Source of the DNA: an uncultured Treponema sp.
Lineage (GTDB): Bacteria > Spirochaetota > Spirochaetia > Treponematales > Treponemataceae
Direction: 5' to 3'
Length of the DNA: 19,412 bases
Assembly: GCA_905372265.1 (NCBI GenBank)
Contig: CAJPOL010000029.1
Location: 1-19,412 of the forward strand
In this document: positions 1 to 6,802 of the stretch, piece after piece
Position numbering within the stretch: the first letter of the stretch is position 1
Layout: every line of letters begins with the position of its first letter
Translations under genes and position numbers: made by a program
Notes under the pieces: model-generated
What the model was told of the DNA's origin: nothing
The model's input: the letters and a program-made list of their open reading frames with translations, nothing else
The model's database searches: none

Positions 1-137
1 CGATACTTCTGTTGCCGAAATTATTCGGAGTGTCAGCTGTTTGGTGGGCGGAACCAATCGTAGATTTTACAATGATTATAGCCGGATTGTTGTTAATGCT
101 TAACGTAATGAGAAAAATGGAAAAGGAAGCCCAATAA
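1..137 (+). CDS. MATE-family efflux transporter, C-terminal end (partial)
   Basis: Only the last 44 codons are present; the frame is open from base 3 to the TAA at 135-137. The peptide runs ILLLPKLFGVSAVWWAEP, then a hydrophobic segment IVDFTMIIAGLLLML, and ends in a charged tail. The pattern LP-x-LFG-V-x-x-VWWAEP-x-x-D followed by a last membrane helix is typical of the C-terminal end of MATE multidrug/sodium antiporters, which export cationic drugs and metabolites across the inner membrane. The family call rests on this short stretch alone. The following gene starts 94 nt downstream on the same strand. Confidence 0.7.
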   Translation, partial: ILLLPKLFGVSAVWWAEPIVDFTMIIAGLLLMLNVMRKMEKEAQ

Positions 138-231
138 CTTCATACTATTGCATTATTTTATTCTACACATCTTACAATTATAAGAAGATGCGGTTGCGAT
201 GAAATTTGTATTAGTTGATTATGAGAAATAA
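138..231. other. Short intergenic region with a weak hairpin
   Basis: This AT-rich 94-nt gap holds CATCTT (168-173) and AAGATG (185-190), which can pair. A TATAAG (179-184) inside it could be a -10 box, but no convincing -35 element lies at the right distance. There is no clear Shine-Dalgarno sequence before the ATG at 232. The hairpin may be a weak end signal for the MATE transcript. Confidence 0.3.
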
Positions 232-906
232 ATGAACGGAGAAATAACAGACGCTATTATCGAAGCTGCAAAAAAGTATGCGGAAACATTCTTTAAAACC
301 GATTCAAGCGGACATGATTTTTTTCATACTATGAGAGTGTACCGCATTGCGACTTATATTGCCAAAGAAGAACATGCCGATCCGTATATTGTTCAGCTTG
401 CAGCATTGCTGCATGATGTGGATGACAGAAAACTTTCGCCGGAAACATATAAGCATAAAGACCGTGCAGCCTCGTTTATGCAGAAGCAGAATCTCAGCGA
501 TTTCGTATGCCGCTTGATTTGTAGCATTATTGAAGAAGTTTCGTATCATGGAACAGATTCCGTAATTCCTTCTTCGATTGAAGGGAAATGCGTCCAGGAT
601 GCAGACCGGTTGGATGCACTGGGAGCGATAGGCATAGCACGAGTATTTGCATATAGCGGCAACCGTAACCGTCCGCTGTACGACCCGGCAATAAAACCCG
701 TGCTTAGTATGGATAAAGAAACCTATCATAATCATACATCTACGGCAATTAATCATTTTTACGAAAAATTGTTTTATCTGAAAGATATGATGAATACCGA
801 TACGGCAAAACGGATTGCCGAACAGCGCGAACAATATATGAAAAATTTTGTTACCGTCTTTTTAAACGAATGGGACATGACTGACTTGTATAAAGGAGTA
901 TGGTGA
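232..906 (+). CDS. HD-domain metal-dependent phosphohydrolase (YedJ/YpgQ-like)
   Basis: This 224-residue protein carries the HD-superfamily signature: His32 in the GHDFFHT segment, His61-Asp62 in LLHDVDD, and Asp125 in VQDADRLDALGAIGIAR. These are the residues that bind the divalent metal pair in HD phosphohydrolases. The block around Asp125 and the length of just over 200 residues match the YedJ/YpgQ branch. Members of that branch hydrolyse phosphate esters or nucleotides such as dNTPs; the substrate here cannot be read from sequence. It has no signal peptide, so it should be cytoplasmic. The ATG at 232 is the first start in the frame and leaves a full HD fold, although the upstream sequence TTATGAGAAATAA has no strong ribosome binding site. 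Confidence 0.82.
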   Translation: MNGEITDAIIEAAKKYAETFFKTDSSGHDFFHTMRVYRIATYIAKEEHADPYIVQLAALLHDVDDRKLSPETYKHKDRAASFMQKQNLSDFVCRLICSIIEEVSYHGTDSVIPSSIEGKCVQDADRLDALGAIGIARVFAYSGNRNRPLYDPAIKPVLSMDKETYHNHTSTAINHFYEKLFYLKDMMNTDTAKRIAEQREQYMKNFVTVFLNEWDMTDLYKGVW

Positions 907-973
907 TTTTCAAAATTGGTGGTTCTACGCACGGTAGATATGTACCAATCCTTGAGTTTTCGATAATCAAAAA
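907..973. other. Gap after the HD gene with a possible weak end hairpin
   Basis: ATTGGT (915-920) and ACCAAT (944-949) can pair across a long loop. There is no T-run behind them, so this is at most a weak terminator. The pnrA promoter starts right after. Confidence 0.25.
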
Positions 974-1002
974 TTGACAAGCTATTTTGATTAAGCTATA
1001 CT
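974..1002 (+). promoter_or_regulatory. Sigma70-type promoter of the pnr operon
   Basis: TTGACA at 974-979 is a perfect -35 box. TATACT at 997-1002 is a 5-of-6 -10 box, and the spacer is exactly 17 nt (980-996). This is the best promoter match in the window. Transcription should start near 1008-1010, giving a leader of about 77 nt before the pnrA start codon. Confidence 0.8.
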
Positions 1003-1007
1003 TATAC

Positions 1008-1064
1008 CGCTTTATGGCTGGGAACTTTCTAAAACTTTTTGCTTCTAGAAGATGCCGTAAAGCG
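1008..1064 (+). promoter_or_regulatory. Structured 5' leader of pnrA
   Basis: CGCTTTA (1008-1014) pairs perfectly with TAAAGCG (1058-1064), so the predicted mRNA 5' end is closed by a 7-bp stem. Inside lies a self-complementary CTTCTAGAAG (1042-1051). The closing arm ends 5 nt before the Shine-Dalgarno AAGGAGG (1070-1076). It could protect the mRNA 5' end or tune access to the ribosome site. It does not match a riboswitch class I can recognise, and a regulatory role is inference. Confidence 0.4.
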
Positions 1065-1085
1065 TATTTAAGGAGGATGCACTAC

Positions 1086-2180
1086 ATGCAAACACTACGT
1101 TTTAAGACGGTTTTAAAAGCGGTTGCGGCTGCTTTGACTGTCTGGGTAATCTGCTCATGCAGCGGCGAAGCCAAAGAGACGGCAAAAAAGGCAATGAAAG
1201 TCGGTATGGTTACCGATGCAGGAACAATCGACGACAAATCGTTTAATCAGGGAACATGGGAAGGAATTCTCCGCGCGGAAAAAGAACTCGGAATTGAAGC
1301 CAAGTATCTAAAACCGGTCGGTACAACCGAAGCGGACTATGTAAAAGAAATCAGCAATCTGTATGATGCAGGGTATCATTTTATCGTTTGTCCCGGCTTT
1401 AAATTTGAAACAGCTGTTTTTAAATGTCAGACAAAATATCCCGATGCCAAATTCGTTATTATCGACGGAAATGCGCATCCGAACGATGCATGGGATCCTC
1501 AAAACGGCCCGAATACCATCGGTATCAGTTTTGCAGAGCATGAAGCGGGCTTTGTTGCCGGTGTTGCAGCTGCGCTTCAGTTAAAAGAAGGTCGCTTCGG
1601 TTTTATCGGCGGTATGGAAATCCCTGCCGTACAAAAATTTAACTGGGGATGGCAGCAGGGCATCATGTATGCAAATGAAAACTTCGGTACAAAGATCGAA
1701 GTTCTTTCGGATGACTTTGTATATCAGGGAACATTCAGTGAAATTGCAGCGGGGCAGCAGATTGCGGCTTCCATGTTTGACCGCGGTGTTAGCTGTATTC
1801 ATGCGGCTGCAGGCGGCGTCGGTATCGGCGCCATCAATGAAGCCAAAGCCCGCCGTCAAGCCGGTAAGGAGGCATGGGTTGTCGGCGTTGATGTTAATCA
1901 GTACAACGAAGGCCTTTTGCCCGATGGAAAATCCGTTATTCTGACTTCCGCAATGAAGTATATCGATAGAGCTTCTTTTGAGATGATTAAGGAAGAGCTC
2001 GACGGTGTATTTACCGGCGGGCGGTCGTTACTGCTGACTGCAAAAGATGACGCTGTCGGTATTCCGGCTGAAAATCCGAATCTCTCGCCTGAGGTGCAGC
2101 AGCAGGTGAACGAGATTTATCAGGCTATTAAAGACGGTTCGATTACCGTTGCCGATAAACAAGGCAGCTTATTCCGCTAA
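1086..2180 (+). CDS. pnrA: BMP-family purine nucleoside receptor lipoprotein (PnrA/TmpC-like)
   Basis: This 364-residue protein is the substrate-binding lipoprotein of the adjacent ABC importer. A basic N-terminus and a hydrophobic stretch (residues about 8-22) end in ICSC, a loose spirochaetal lipobox with Cys25 as the likely lipidated residue. The mature part starts with KVGMVTDAGTIDDKSFNQGTW, the hallmark opening of the Bmp/Med family. Later come GFKFETAVF, IGISFAEHEAGFVAG, FGFIGGMEIPAV and WVVGVDVNQ, all typical of the fold. The T. pallidum homologue TmpC/PnrA (TP0319) binds purine nucleosides, so the same ligand class is likely. The frame is open back to a TTG at 987, but that would put 33 non-signal residues ahead of the signal peptide. 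The ATG at 1086 has AAGGAGG at 1070-1076 with a 9-nt spacer. Confidence 0.92.
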   Translation: MQTLRFKTVLKAVAAALTVWVICSCSGEAKETAKKAMKVGMVTDAGTIDDKSFNQGTWEGILRAEKELGIEAKYLKPVGTTEADYVKEISNLYDAGYHFIVCPGFKFETAVFKCQTKYPDAKFVIIDGNAHPNDAWDPQNGPNTIGISFAEHEAGFVAGVAAALQLKEGRFGFIGGMEIPAVQKFNWGWQQGIMYANENFGTKIEVLSDDFVYQGTFSEIAAGQQIAASMFDRGVSCIHAAAGGVGIGAINEAKARRQAGKEAWVVGVDVNQYNEGLLPDGKSVILTSAMKYIDRASFEMIKEELDGVFTGGRSLLLTAKDDAVGIPAENPNLSPEVQQQVNEIYQAIKDGSITVADKQGSLFR

Positions 2181-2194
2181 TTCTTGTACAAGGG

Positions 2195-2222
2195 CGGCTT
2201 GTAGGCTATATGCTACAGGCCG
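2195..2222 (+). terminator. Hairpin after pnrA, possible attenuator
   Basis: CGGCTTGTAG (2195-2204) pairs with CTACAGGCCG (2213-2222) with one G:U, around an 8-nt loop. Weak pairs can extend the base. No clean U-run follows (GTTCCTCATTTTA). Partial termination or protection of the receptor mRNA 3' end would fit the usual need for more receptor than transporter. Confidence 0.45.
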
Positions 2223-2332
2223 TTCCTCATTTTAAAAATCGGCTTTATCGGCACGGCTGATAACGAATTCTCAAGATACGTCTCTTTATTATAGAAGATT
2301 GTATCTGAGAGCAGTGCAAATACGTTTTATAA

Positions 2333-2367
2333 GACATCTTAAAACTCGATTGTTTTTTTAAGATGTC
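2333..2367 (+). repeat. Leader hairpin ahead of pnrC (recurrent family)
   Basis: GACATCTTAAAA (2333-2344) pairs perfectly over 12 bp with TTTTAAGATGTC (2356-2367) around an 11-nt loop containing CTCGATTG. It ends 26 nt before the pnrC start codon, just upstream of its ribosome site. Related hairpins lie at 8717-8753 and 15039-15077 at nearly the same distance from other start codons. A TATAAG overlaps its left edge (2328-2333), but no good -35 box accompanies it. Confidence 0.6.
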
Positions 2368-2393
2368 CGAATGAGTAAAAAAAGGAAGGTACA

Positions 2394-3923
2394 GTGTCTG
2401 AGCAGTATGCAATAGAAATGCGCCATATCCGCAAAGAATTTCCCGGTATTGTTGCCAATGACGATATTACATTACAAGTAAAAAAAGGTGAAATTCACGC
2501 AATTCTTGGAGAAAACGGTGCAGGTAAGTCGACGCTGATGAGTATTCTATTCGGCCTGCATCGTCCCGATGCAGGAGAAATCCTTGTAAACGGAAAAAAC
2601 GTTTCCATCAATAATCCGAATGATGCGAATGAACTCGGTATCGGTATGGTACATCAGCATTTTCAGCTTGTGCATAACTTTACCGTTACTGAGAATATCA
2701 TTCTCGGACAAGAACAGGGCTTTTTTTTAGATATTCATAAAGCGGAAAAGAAAATCAATGAGCTGAGCGCCCGTTACGGTCTAAAGATTGAACCGAATGC
2801 GCGGATTATGGATATAACGGTCGGTATGCAGCAGCGAGTTGAAATTTTAAAAATGCTTTACCGCAATGCGGAAATTCTTATTTTCGATGAGCCGACAGCG
2901 GTACTAACCCCGCAGGAGATTGATGAGCTCATCAAAATTATGAAGAACCTCGTCCGTGAAGGTAAATCGATTATCCTCATTACGCATAAATTACAAGAGA
3001 TAAAAGATGCCGCAGACCGTTGTACGATCATAAGACGCGGTAAGTTTATCGATGTGATAGATGTCGCATCGACGTCAAAAAATGAGATGGCGGCAAAGAT
3101 GGTCGGCCGTCCCGTTGTTTTTAAAGTACAAAAGAAACCTGCTCAGCCGGCCGACGTTGTCCTTGATATTCAGCATTTAACGGTAATCGGTGCGAAAAAA
3201 ATCCCGGCTGTTAATGACTTCTCATTGCAGGTGAGAAAAGGCGAGATTGTCGGTATCGCCGGTGTTGACGGCAACGGACAAAGCGAACTGGTGCATGCCC
3301 TTTCCGGCTTGATGCCGATTGCAGGGGGAATGGTATTGCTCAGCGGTAAGGATATTACAAAAACTTCAATCCGTGGGCGGAGCGAATCCGGTATGGGCTT
3401 GGTTCCTGAAGACCGCCAAAAGCATGGGCTTGTTTTGCAATATACGATCGCCGAGAATATGATTATCAAATCCTATTATCAAGGGGGCTTTCAGCGGCAC
3501 GGTTTTTTGCACAAAAATAAAATGTTTTCGTTTGCAGACGGCATCACCAAGCAATTTGATGTACGGTCAGGCGAGGGCGTGTATTCCGCTGCGCGGAATT
3601 TAAGCGGAGGCAATCAGCAAAAAGCGATACTCGGCCGCGAAATCGCATTGGATCCCGAGCTGCTTATCGTTGTGCAGCCGACGAGGGGATTGGACGTCGG
3701 CGCAATTGAAGCTATTCATAATGAGCTGGTCAAACACCGCGATAGAGGCCGTGCCATACTGTTAATATCCTTTGAATTGGACGAGATTTTCAACCTGTCC
3801 GACCGCATAGCTGTTATGCACCGCGGGGCGCTGACCGGTATCGTTAATCCCCAAGAAACAACCGTCGAAGAAGTCGGCTTGATGATGGCGGGCGTTGAAC
3901 AAAATCAAGGAGGCGTGCAATGA
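2394..3923 (+). CDS. pnrC: Nucleoside ABC importer ATPase, double nucleotide-binding domain
   Basis: This 509-residue protein holds two ATPase halves in tandem, as in RbsA/YufO-type ATPases of carbohydrate and nucleoside importers. The first half has Walker A GENGAGKST (39-47), the variant signature ITVGMQQ (near 141-147), Walker B ILIFDEP (from 161) and switch His in LITHKL. The second half has a degenerate Walker A region GVDGNGQSE (from about 290), a full signature LSGGNQQ (from 403) and VVQPTRGLD, with Gln (428) where the catalytic Glu would be. That Gln and the altered P-loop are usual in this family, so one site probably does most of the hydrolysis. Translation starts at GTG 2394, preceded by AAAGGAAGGT; the next ATG lies 24 nt further in with no ribosome site. 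It ends in an ATGA overlap with the next gene. It corresponds to T. pallidum TP0321. Confidence 0.92.
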   Translation: MSEQYAIEMRHIRKEFPGIVANDDITLQVKKGEIHAILGENGAGKSTLMSILFGLHRPDAGEILVNGKNVSINNPNDANELGIGMVHQHFQLVHNFTVTENIILGQEQGFFLDIHKAEKKINELSARYGLKIEPNARIMDITVGMQQRVEILKMLYRNAEILIFDEPTAVLTPQEIDELIKIMKNLVREGKSIILITHKLQEIKDAADRCTIIRRGKFIDVIDVASTSKNEMAAKMVGRPVVFKVQKKPAQPADVVLDIQHLTVIGAKKIPAVNDFSLQVRKGEIVGIAGVDGNGQSELVHALSGLMPIAGGMVLLSGKDITKTSIRGRSESGMGLVPEDRQKHGLVLQYTIAENMIIKSYYQGGFQRHGFLHKNKMFSFADGITKQFDVRSGEGVYSAARNLSGGNQQKAILGREIALDPELLIVVQPTRGLDVGAIEAIHNELVKHRDRGRAILLISFELDEIFNLSDRIAVMHRGALTGIVNPQETTVEEVGLMMAGVEQNQGGVQ

Positions 3924-5023
3924 TGGTGAAAAAGCATACGGCGCTTTCCGAGAATACGTTGGTTATCAGTCTTTCCGCCGTATTGCTCGGTTTACTTGCA
4001 GGCGCAATTCTCATTGCAAGCATCGGTGAAAATCCTTTTACCGCTTTTGCCTATTTATTCCGCGGCGGCTTGATGAATGTCGAACGGATCGGCAATACAC
4101 TGGCAACGGCTACAACGCTCCTCCTCGTCGGTCTTTCAGTATCTTTCGCGTTTAAAACCGGTCTTTTTAACATCGGCGGATCGGGACAAATGCTGATCGG
4201 AGGACTGTTCGGCAGCATGTTTGCCCTCAGCGCGGTACATATGCCGCGTCCGCTCTTTTTTATCCTTTTAATCTGTATCGGGATTGCAGGAGGCGCGCTC
4301 TGGGGCGTCATTCCGGGATTATTGAAAGCTTTATTCAACGTGCATGAAGTCGTTTCAACGATTATGATGAATTGGATTGCCTATTGGCTTGTCTTCTATA
4401 TCATTCCGGGATATATGAAAGCCGAGTATCTTGAAACGGAAAGTAAGTCGATTGCCGTTGCACGGTCGCTCCGAACGCCATGGCTGACAAATTTATTCGG
4501 AAGCGAATATATCAACTACGGCATATTTCTCGGCATCCTTGCGATGATTTTCTTGCGGGTTGTGTTGGATAAAACAACACTCGGCTTTGAACTGAAAGCT
4601 GTCGGCTATAACCGTAACTGCGCTGAATATGCAGGGATTAAAGTTAATCGGAATATCGTTATTTCGATGATGATCGCAGGAGGGCTTTCCGGTTTGGCGG
4701 GCTTAACATACTATACCGGCTATTCGCTGAACATGCAGATCGGCATTATGCCGGCTCAAGGCTTTGACGGTATTGCCGTGTCCTTACTCGGAGCAGGGAG
4801 TCCGTTCGGCGTTGCGCTGAGCGCGGTTTTCTTCGGCGTGCTGCATGTCGGTAAGGGGTTTATGAGCGCCAATACCCTTGTTCCGCCTGAAATTGCCGAT
4901 ACGATTATTGCCGTTATCATTTATTTTACCGCAACCAGTTTGCTTTTCAAAAGGTTCTGGAATATGATTACAAAAAAGTTCCGTATACAACAACCTGCCG
5001 TGCAGACAAAAGAGGAGGCATAA
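3920..5023 (+). CDS. pnrD: Nucleoside ABC importer permease 1
   Basis: This 367-residue integral membrane protein is of the BPD_transp_2 type (YufP/RbsC-like). It has about nine hydrophobic segments, an early FAFKTGLFNIGGSGQMLIGGL motif and a late block around GFDGIAVSLLGAGSPFGVALSA; both are family marks. The segment VGYNRNCAEYAGIKVNRN in the cytoplasmic loop is the probable ATPase contact. The ATG at 3920 overlaps the pnrC stop by 4 nt and has AAGGAGG at 3907-3913 with a 6-nt spacer. A second ATG directly follows at 3923 and could also be used. It forms the translocation pore together with the next gene product. Confidence 0.9.
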   Translation: MMVKKHTALSENTLVISLSAVLLGLLAGAILIASIGENPFTAFAYLFRGGLMNVERIGNTLATATTLLLVGLSVSFAFKTGLFNIGGSGQMLIGGLFGSMFALSAVHMPRPLFFILLICIGIAGGALWGVIPGLLKALFNVHEVVSTIMMNWIAYWLVFYIIPGYMKAEYLETESKSIAVARSLRTPWLTNLFGSEYINYGIFLGILAMIFLRVVLDKTTLGFELKAVGYNRNCAEYAGIKVNRNIVISMMIAGGLSGLAGLTYYTGYSLNMQIGIMPAQGFDGIAVSLLGAGSPFGVALSAVFFGVLHVGKGFMSANTLVPPEIADTIIAVIIYFTATSLLFKRFWNMITKKFRIQQPAVQTKEEA

Positions 5024-5026
5024 CAT

Positions 5027-5968
5027 ATGTGGCATCTTTTAACATTGATTTTTCCGTATGTCATTGCCTACACGATTCCTCTTTTGGTAACCGCTTTAGG
5101 AGGGCTTTACAGTGAACGCAGCGGCGTTACCAACCTTGGACTTGAAGGCTTGATGCTCGTCGGCAGTTTTTCCGCTGCGGTTATGATTAATCTGCTGCAA
5201 GCGCTTTTTCCGCCGAATTTGCAGCCGCTCCTTATTCCTATCGGTTTGCTGACGGCAGTTATCACGGGGATTCTGTTTTCGCTGCTGCATGCGTTCGCCT
5301 CCATTACCCTGAAAGCCGATCAGGTGATCAGCGGTACGGCGATCAATATGCTCGCTGCAGCGCTGACGATTTATATTGCTCGCACCCTTACCGGATCGGG
5401 AAATGTGCGCGTTGCAAGCATTGTTAGGCAGGATATTCCCGGTCTTGCGCAGATACCGGTGCTCGGCCCTTTGTTTTTCTCGCAAGTGTATTGGAGTACG
5501 TGGCTGGTACTGCTTATTCTTATCCTCTCGTGGGTGCTGCTGTATAAAACGTCGTTCGGTCTCCGCTTACGCGCCTGCGGTGAGCATCCGTCGGCTGTTG
5601 CAAGCGCAGGCGTCAATGTACACCGGATGCGCTACTTTGCCGTAAGTGCAAGCGGCGCTTTGGCGGCGCTCGGCGGGGCGATTATCTTGGTAACCTATTC
5701 AGGCGAATTTAACGGAAGCGTAGACGGACTCGGCTTTTTGGCGATTGCAGCGCTGATCTTCGGGCAATGGAAACCGTTCGGCATCTTAGGGGCAACATTC
5801 TTTTTCGGGTTTGCCCGCACTGTTGCAAACGTTTCGCAGGTTATACCGGCTCTGAGCGGCATTCCTCCGGTTTGGCTCAAGATATTCCCGTATCTTGTTA
5901 CGCTGATTGCGCTTGTGTTGTTCAGTAAAAACTCCGCAGCGCCGAAAGCAAACGGCGAACCGTATTAA
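5027..5968 (+). CDS. pnrE: Nucleoside ABC importer permease 2
   Basis: This 313-residue permease is of the YufQ type. The opening block PLLVTALGGLYSERSGV, then TNLGLEGLMLVGSF, is diagnostic, as are DQVISGTAINMLAAAL and the loop RACGEHPSAVASAGVNVHRMR, which should touch the ATPase. Near the end GLGFLAIAALIFGQWKPFG matches the family's conserved late helix. About eight hydrophobic segments are visible. The ATG at 5027 follows the pnrD stop by 3 nt and has GAGGAGG at 5012-5018. It is the last gene of the operon; beyond it lie a long hairpin and a gene on the opposite strand. Confidence 0.9.
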   Translation: MWHLLTLIFPYVIAYTIPLLVTALGGLYSERSGVTNLGLEGLMLVGSFSAAVMINLLQALFPPNLQPLLIPIGLLTAVITGILFSLLHAFASITLKADQVISGTAINMLAAALTIYIARTLTGSGNVRVASIVRQDIPGLAQIPVLGPLFFSQVYWSTWLVLLILILSWVLLYKTSFGLRLRACGEHPSAVASAGVNVHRMRYFAVSASGALAALGGAIILVTYSGEFNGSVDGLGFLAIAALIFGQWKPFGILGATFFFGFARTVANVSQVIPALSGIPPVWLKIFPYLVTLIALVLFSKNSAAPKANGEPY

Positions 5969-6003
5969 GCTCGCCGAATGGAATCAGGCAGCTGAAAGCC
6001 CAT

Positions 6004-6054
6004 TCAGGTCGTGTTGTGCCGCCTTTGACATGCCCGCCGCACAGCACGGCCTGA
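6004..6054. terminator. Long hairpin between convergent pnrE and nlpC genes
   Basis: TCAGGTCGTGTTGTGC (6004-6019) pairs with GCACAGCACGGCCTGA (6039-6054) over 16 bp, including two G:U pairs, around a 19-nt loop. The position between converging genes suggests a transcript end signal for the pnr operon. No U-run follows on the plus strand, so it may instead be a repeat remnant next to the 29-bp unit at 6062-6090. Confidence 0.45.
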
Positions 6055-6061
6055 CTTGTGT

Positions 6062-6090
6062 AACCGCGAAGTGCGCAGAGAACGCAAAGG
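6062..6090 (+). repeat. Dispersed 29-bp repeat, copy 1
   Basis: This 29-bp stretch begins AACCGCGAAG and ends AACGCAAAGG. It aligns without gaps to the arms at 14820-14848 and 14889-14917, about 8.8 kb away. The framework AACCGC...CGCAAAGG, with GAG/AAG steps, is shared. Like the other copies it lies just after the 3' end of a gene and is non-coding. Confidence 0.6.
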
Positions 6091-6158
6091 ATGTGCTTCC
6101 CTAGACTGAAACTCCCGCCCTCTTTACACAACGGCAAGTTTTTTGCAGATGCACTCGG

Positions 6159-6716
6159 CTATTCAAGCAGGATGTTTGAATGGAGGGGCGTGTTTTCAGG
6201 CGTCCGGTCAAGGAGCGGGGTACTGCCGGTAAAAATATCTTCCGGTTCGGTAATCCGCCCTGCTGATCGGTAGGCCTTATGCCAATACCGCTCCTTGAGG
6301 CTGGAAATAATGACCCCCGTCCTTCGTCCCTCTGAGGCCGCATGGATAAAGAGATCGGCGCCGAGGTAAATACCGACATGAGAGATATTTGCTCCTGCGG
6401 TATTAAAAAACAATAAGTCACCGGGCTGCACCTCGGTATCCTTTACTTTTTTTGCATATGAAGCGATTTTCGGGGAGCTGCGCGGCAGCTGCAGCGCTAA
6501 ACTTTCGTGAGCGGTGCAGTATACAAAGCCGGAGCAGTCCATCCCCGCTGCGGTGGTTCCCGTATACCGGTACGGCGTATTGAGGTAACCGATCGCATGA
6601 TTGATAAAGCGGAGCCGCTGCGAACTTGCTTCAGCCTCTGTAAAGGCAACTGACTGTATGAATAAAAATATTAAGGACGAACAAAGAAATCTGGCCATAA
6701 CAACACTGTGTCTCAT
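6159..6716 (-). CDS. Secreted NlpC/P60 peptidoglycan hydrolase
   Basis: The open frame gives 185 residues, or 179 if translation starts at the second ATG (6698). A signal peptide (ARFLCSSLIFLFIQSVAFTEA) is followed by an NlpC/P60 domain with Cys61 in MDCSGF, His113 in SHVGIYLG and His125 in FIHAASEG: the complete catalytic triad. LQPGD-like VQPGDLLFF (97-105) is another family mark. Such enzymes cleave peptide links of peptidoglycan, often D-Glu to diaminopimelate or ornithine, in the periplasm. The last 30 residues (EPEDIFTGSTPLLDRT and on) are an uncharacterised tail. The promoter at 6725-6753 puts the transcript start at about 6718, so the first ATG would be leaderless. The ATG at 6698 would have an 18-20-nt leader but no strong ribosome site. 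The choice stays open. Confidence 0.88.
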   Translation of the reverse strand: MRHSVVMARFLCSSLIFLFIQSVAFTEAEASSQRLRFINHAIGYLNTPYRYTGTTAAGMDCSGFVYCTAHESLALQLPRSSPKIASYAKKVKDTEVQPGDLLFFNTAGANISHVGIYLGADLFIHAASEGRRTGVIISSLKERYWHKAYRSAGRITEPEDIFTGSTPLLDRTPENTPLHSNILLE

Positions 6717-6724
6717 TATATAAA

Positions 6725-6753
6725 ATTATAGCGCAAATTATTTGAAATTGCAA
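6725..6753 (-). promoter_or_regulatory. Promoter of the NlpC/P60 gene
   Basis: Read on the minus strand, TTGCAA (6753-6748) and TATAAT (6730-6725) are separated by exactly 17 nt. The -10 box is a perfect consensus. The predicted start falls about 2 nt before the first ATG (6716). Confidence 0.68.
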
Positions 6754-6771
6754 TTCCGGAATTTTTATGAT
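6742..6771 (+). promoter_or_regulatory. Promoter of the acyl-CoA ligase gene
   Basis: TTGAAA (6742-6747) and TATGAT (6766-6771) lie 18 nt apart on the plus strand. The -35 overlaps the region just upstream of the divergent nlpC promoter. The expected start near 6778 leaves GAGGAG (6785-6790) in the mRNA and supports the ATG at 6803 rather than the one at 6767, which lies inside the -10 box. Confidence 0.6.
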
Positions 6772-6802
6772 ATATTTGCTTTACGAGGAGTGTGTTACTG
6801 CA

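Noticed and set aside
304..834. Long open frame on the minus strand, antisense to the HD-domain gene
   Set aside because: Its peptide is rich in Cys, Phe and Ile with no family resemblance, and the plus-strand gene has clear catalytic motifs; this is a shadow frame.
987..1085. Extension of pnrA to a TTG at 987
   Set aside because: It would overlap the promoter (TATACT at 997-1002) and put 33 extra residues ahead of a normal lipoprotein signal; the ATG at 1086 has an ideal ribosome site.
1008..1085. Purine riboswitch in the pnrA leader
   Set aside because: The leader is short, and I cannot find the three-way junction core or its loop-loop pairing; only a closing stem is visible.
6767..6802. 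Upstream ATG of the acyl-CoA ligase at 6767
   Set aside because: It lies within the predicted -10 box and has no ribosome site; GAGGAG at 6785-6790 serves the ATG at 6803.
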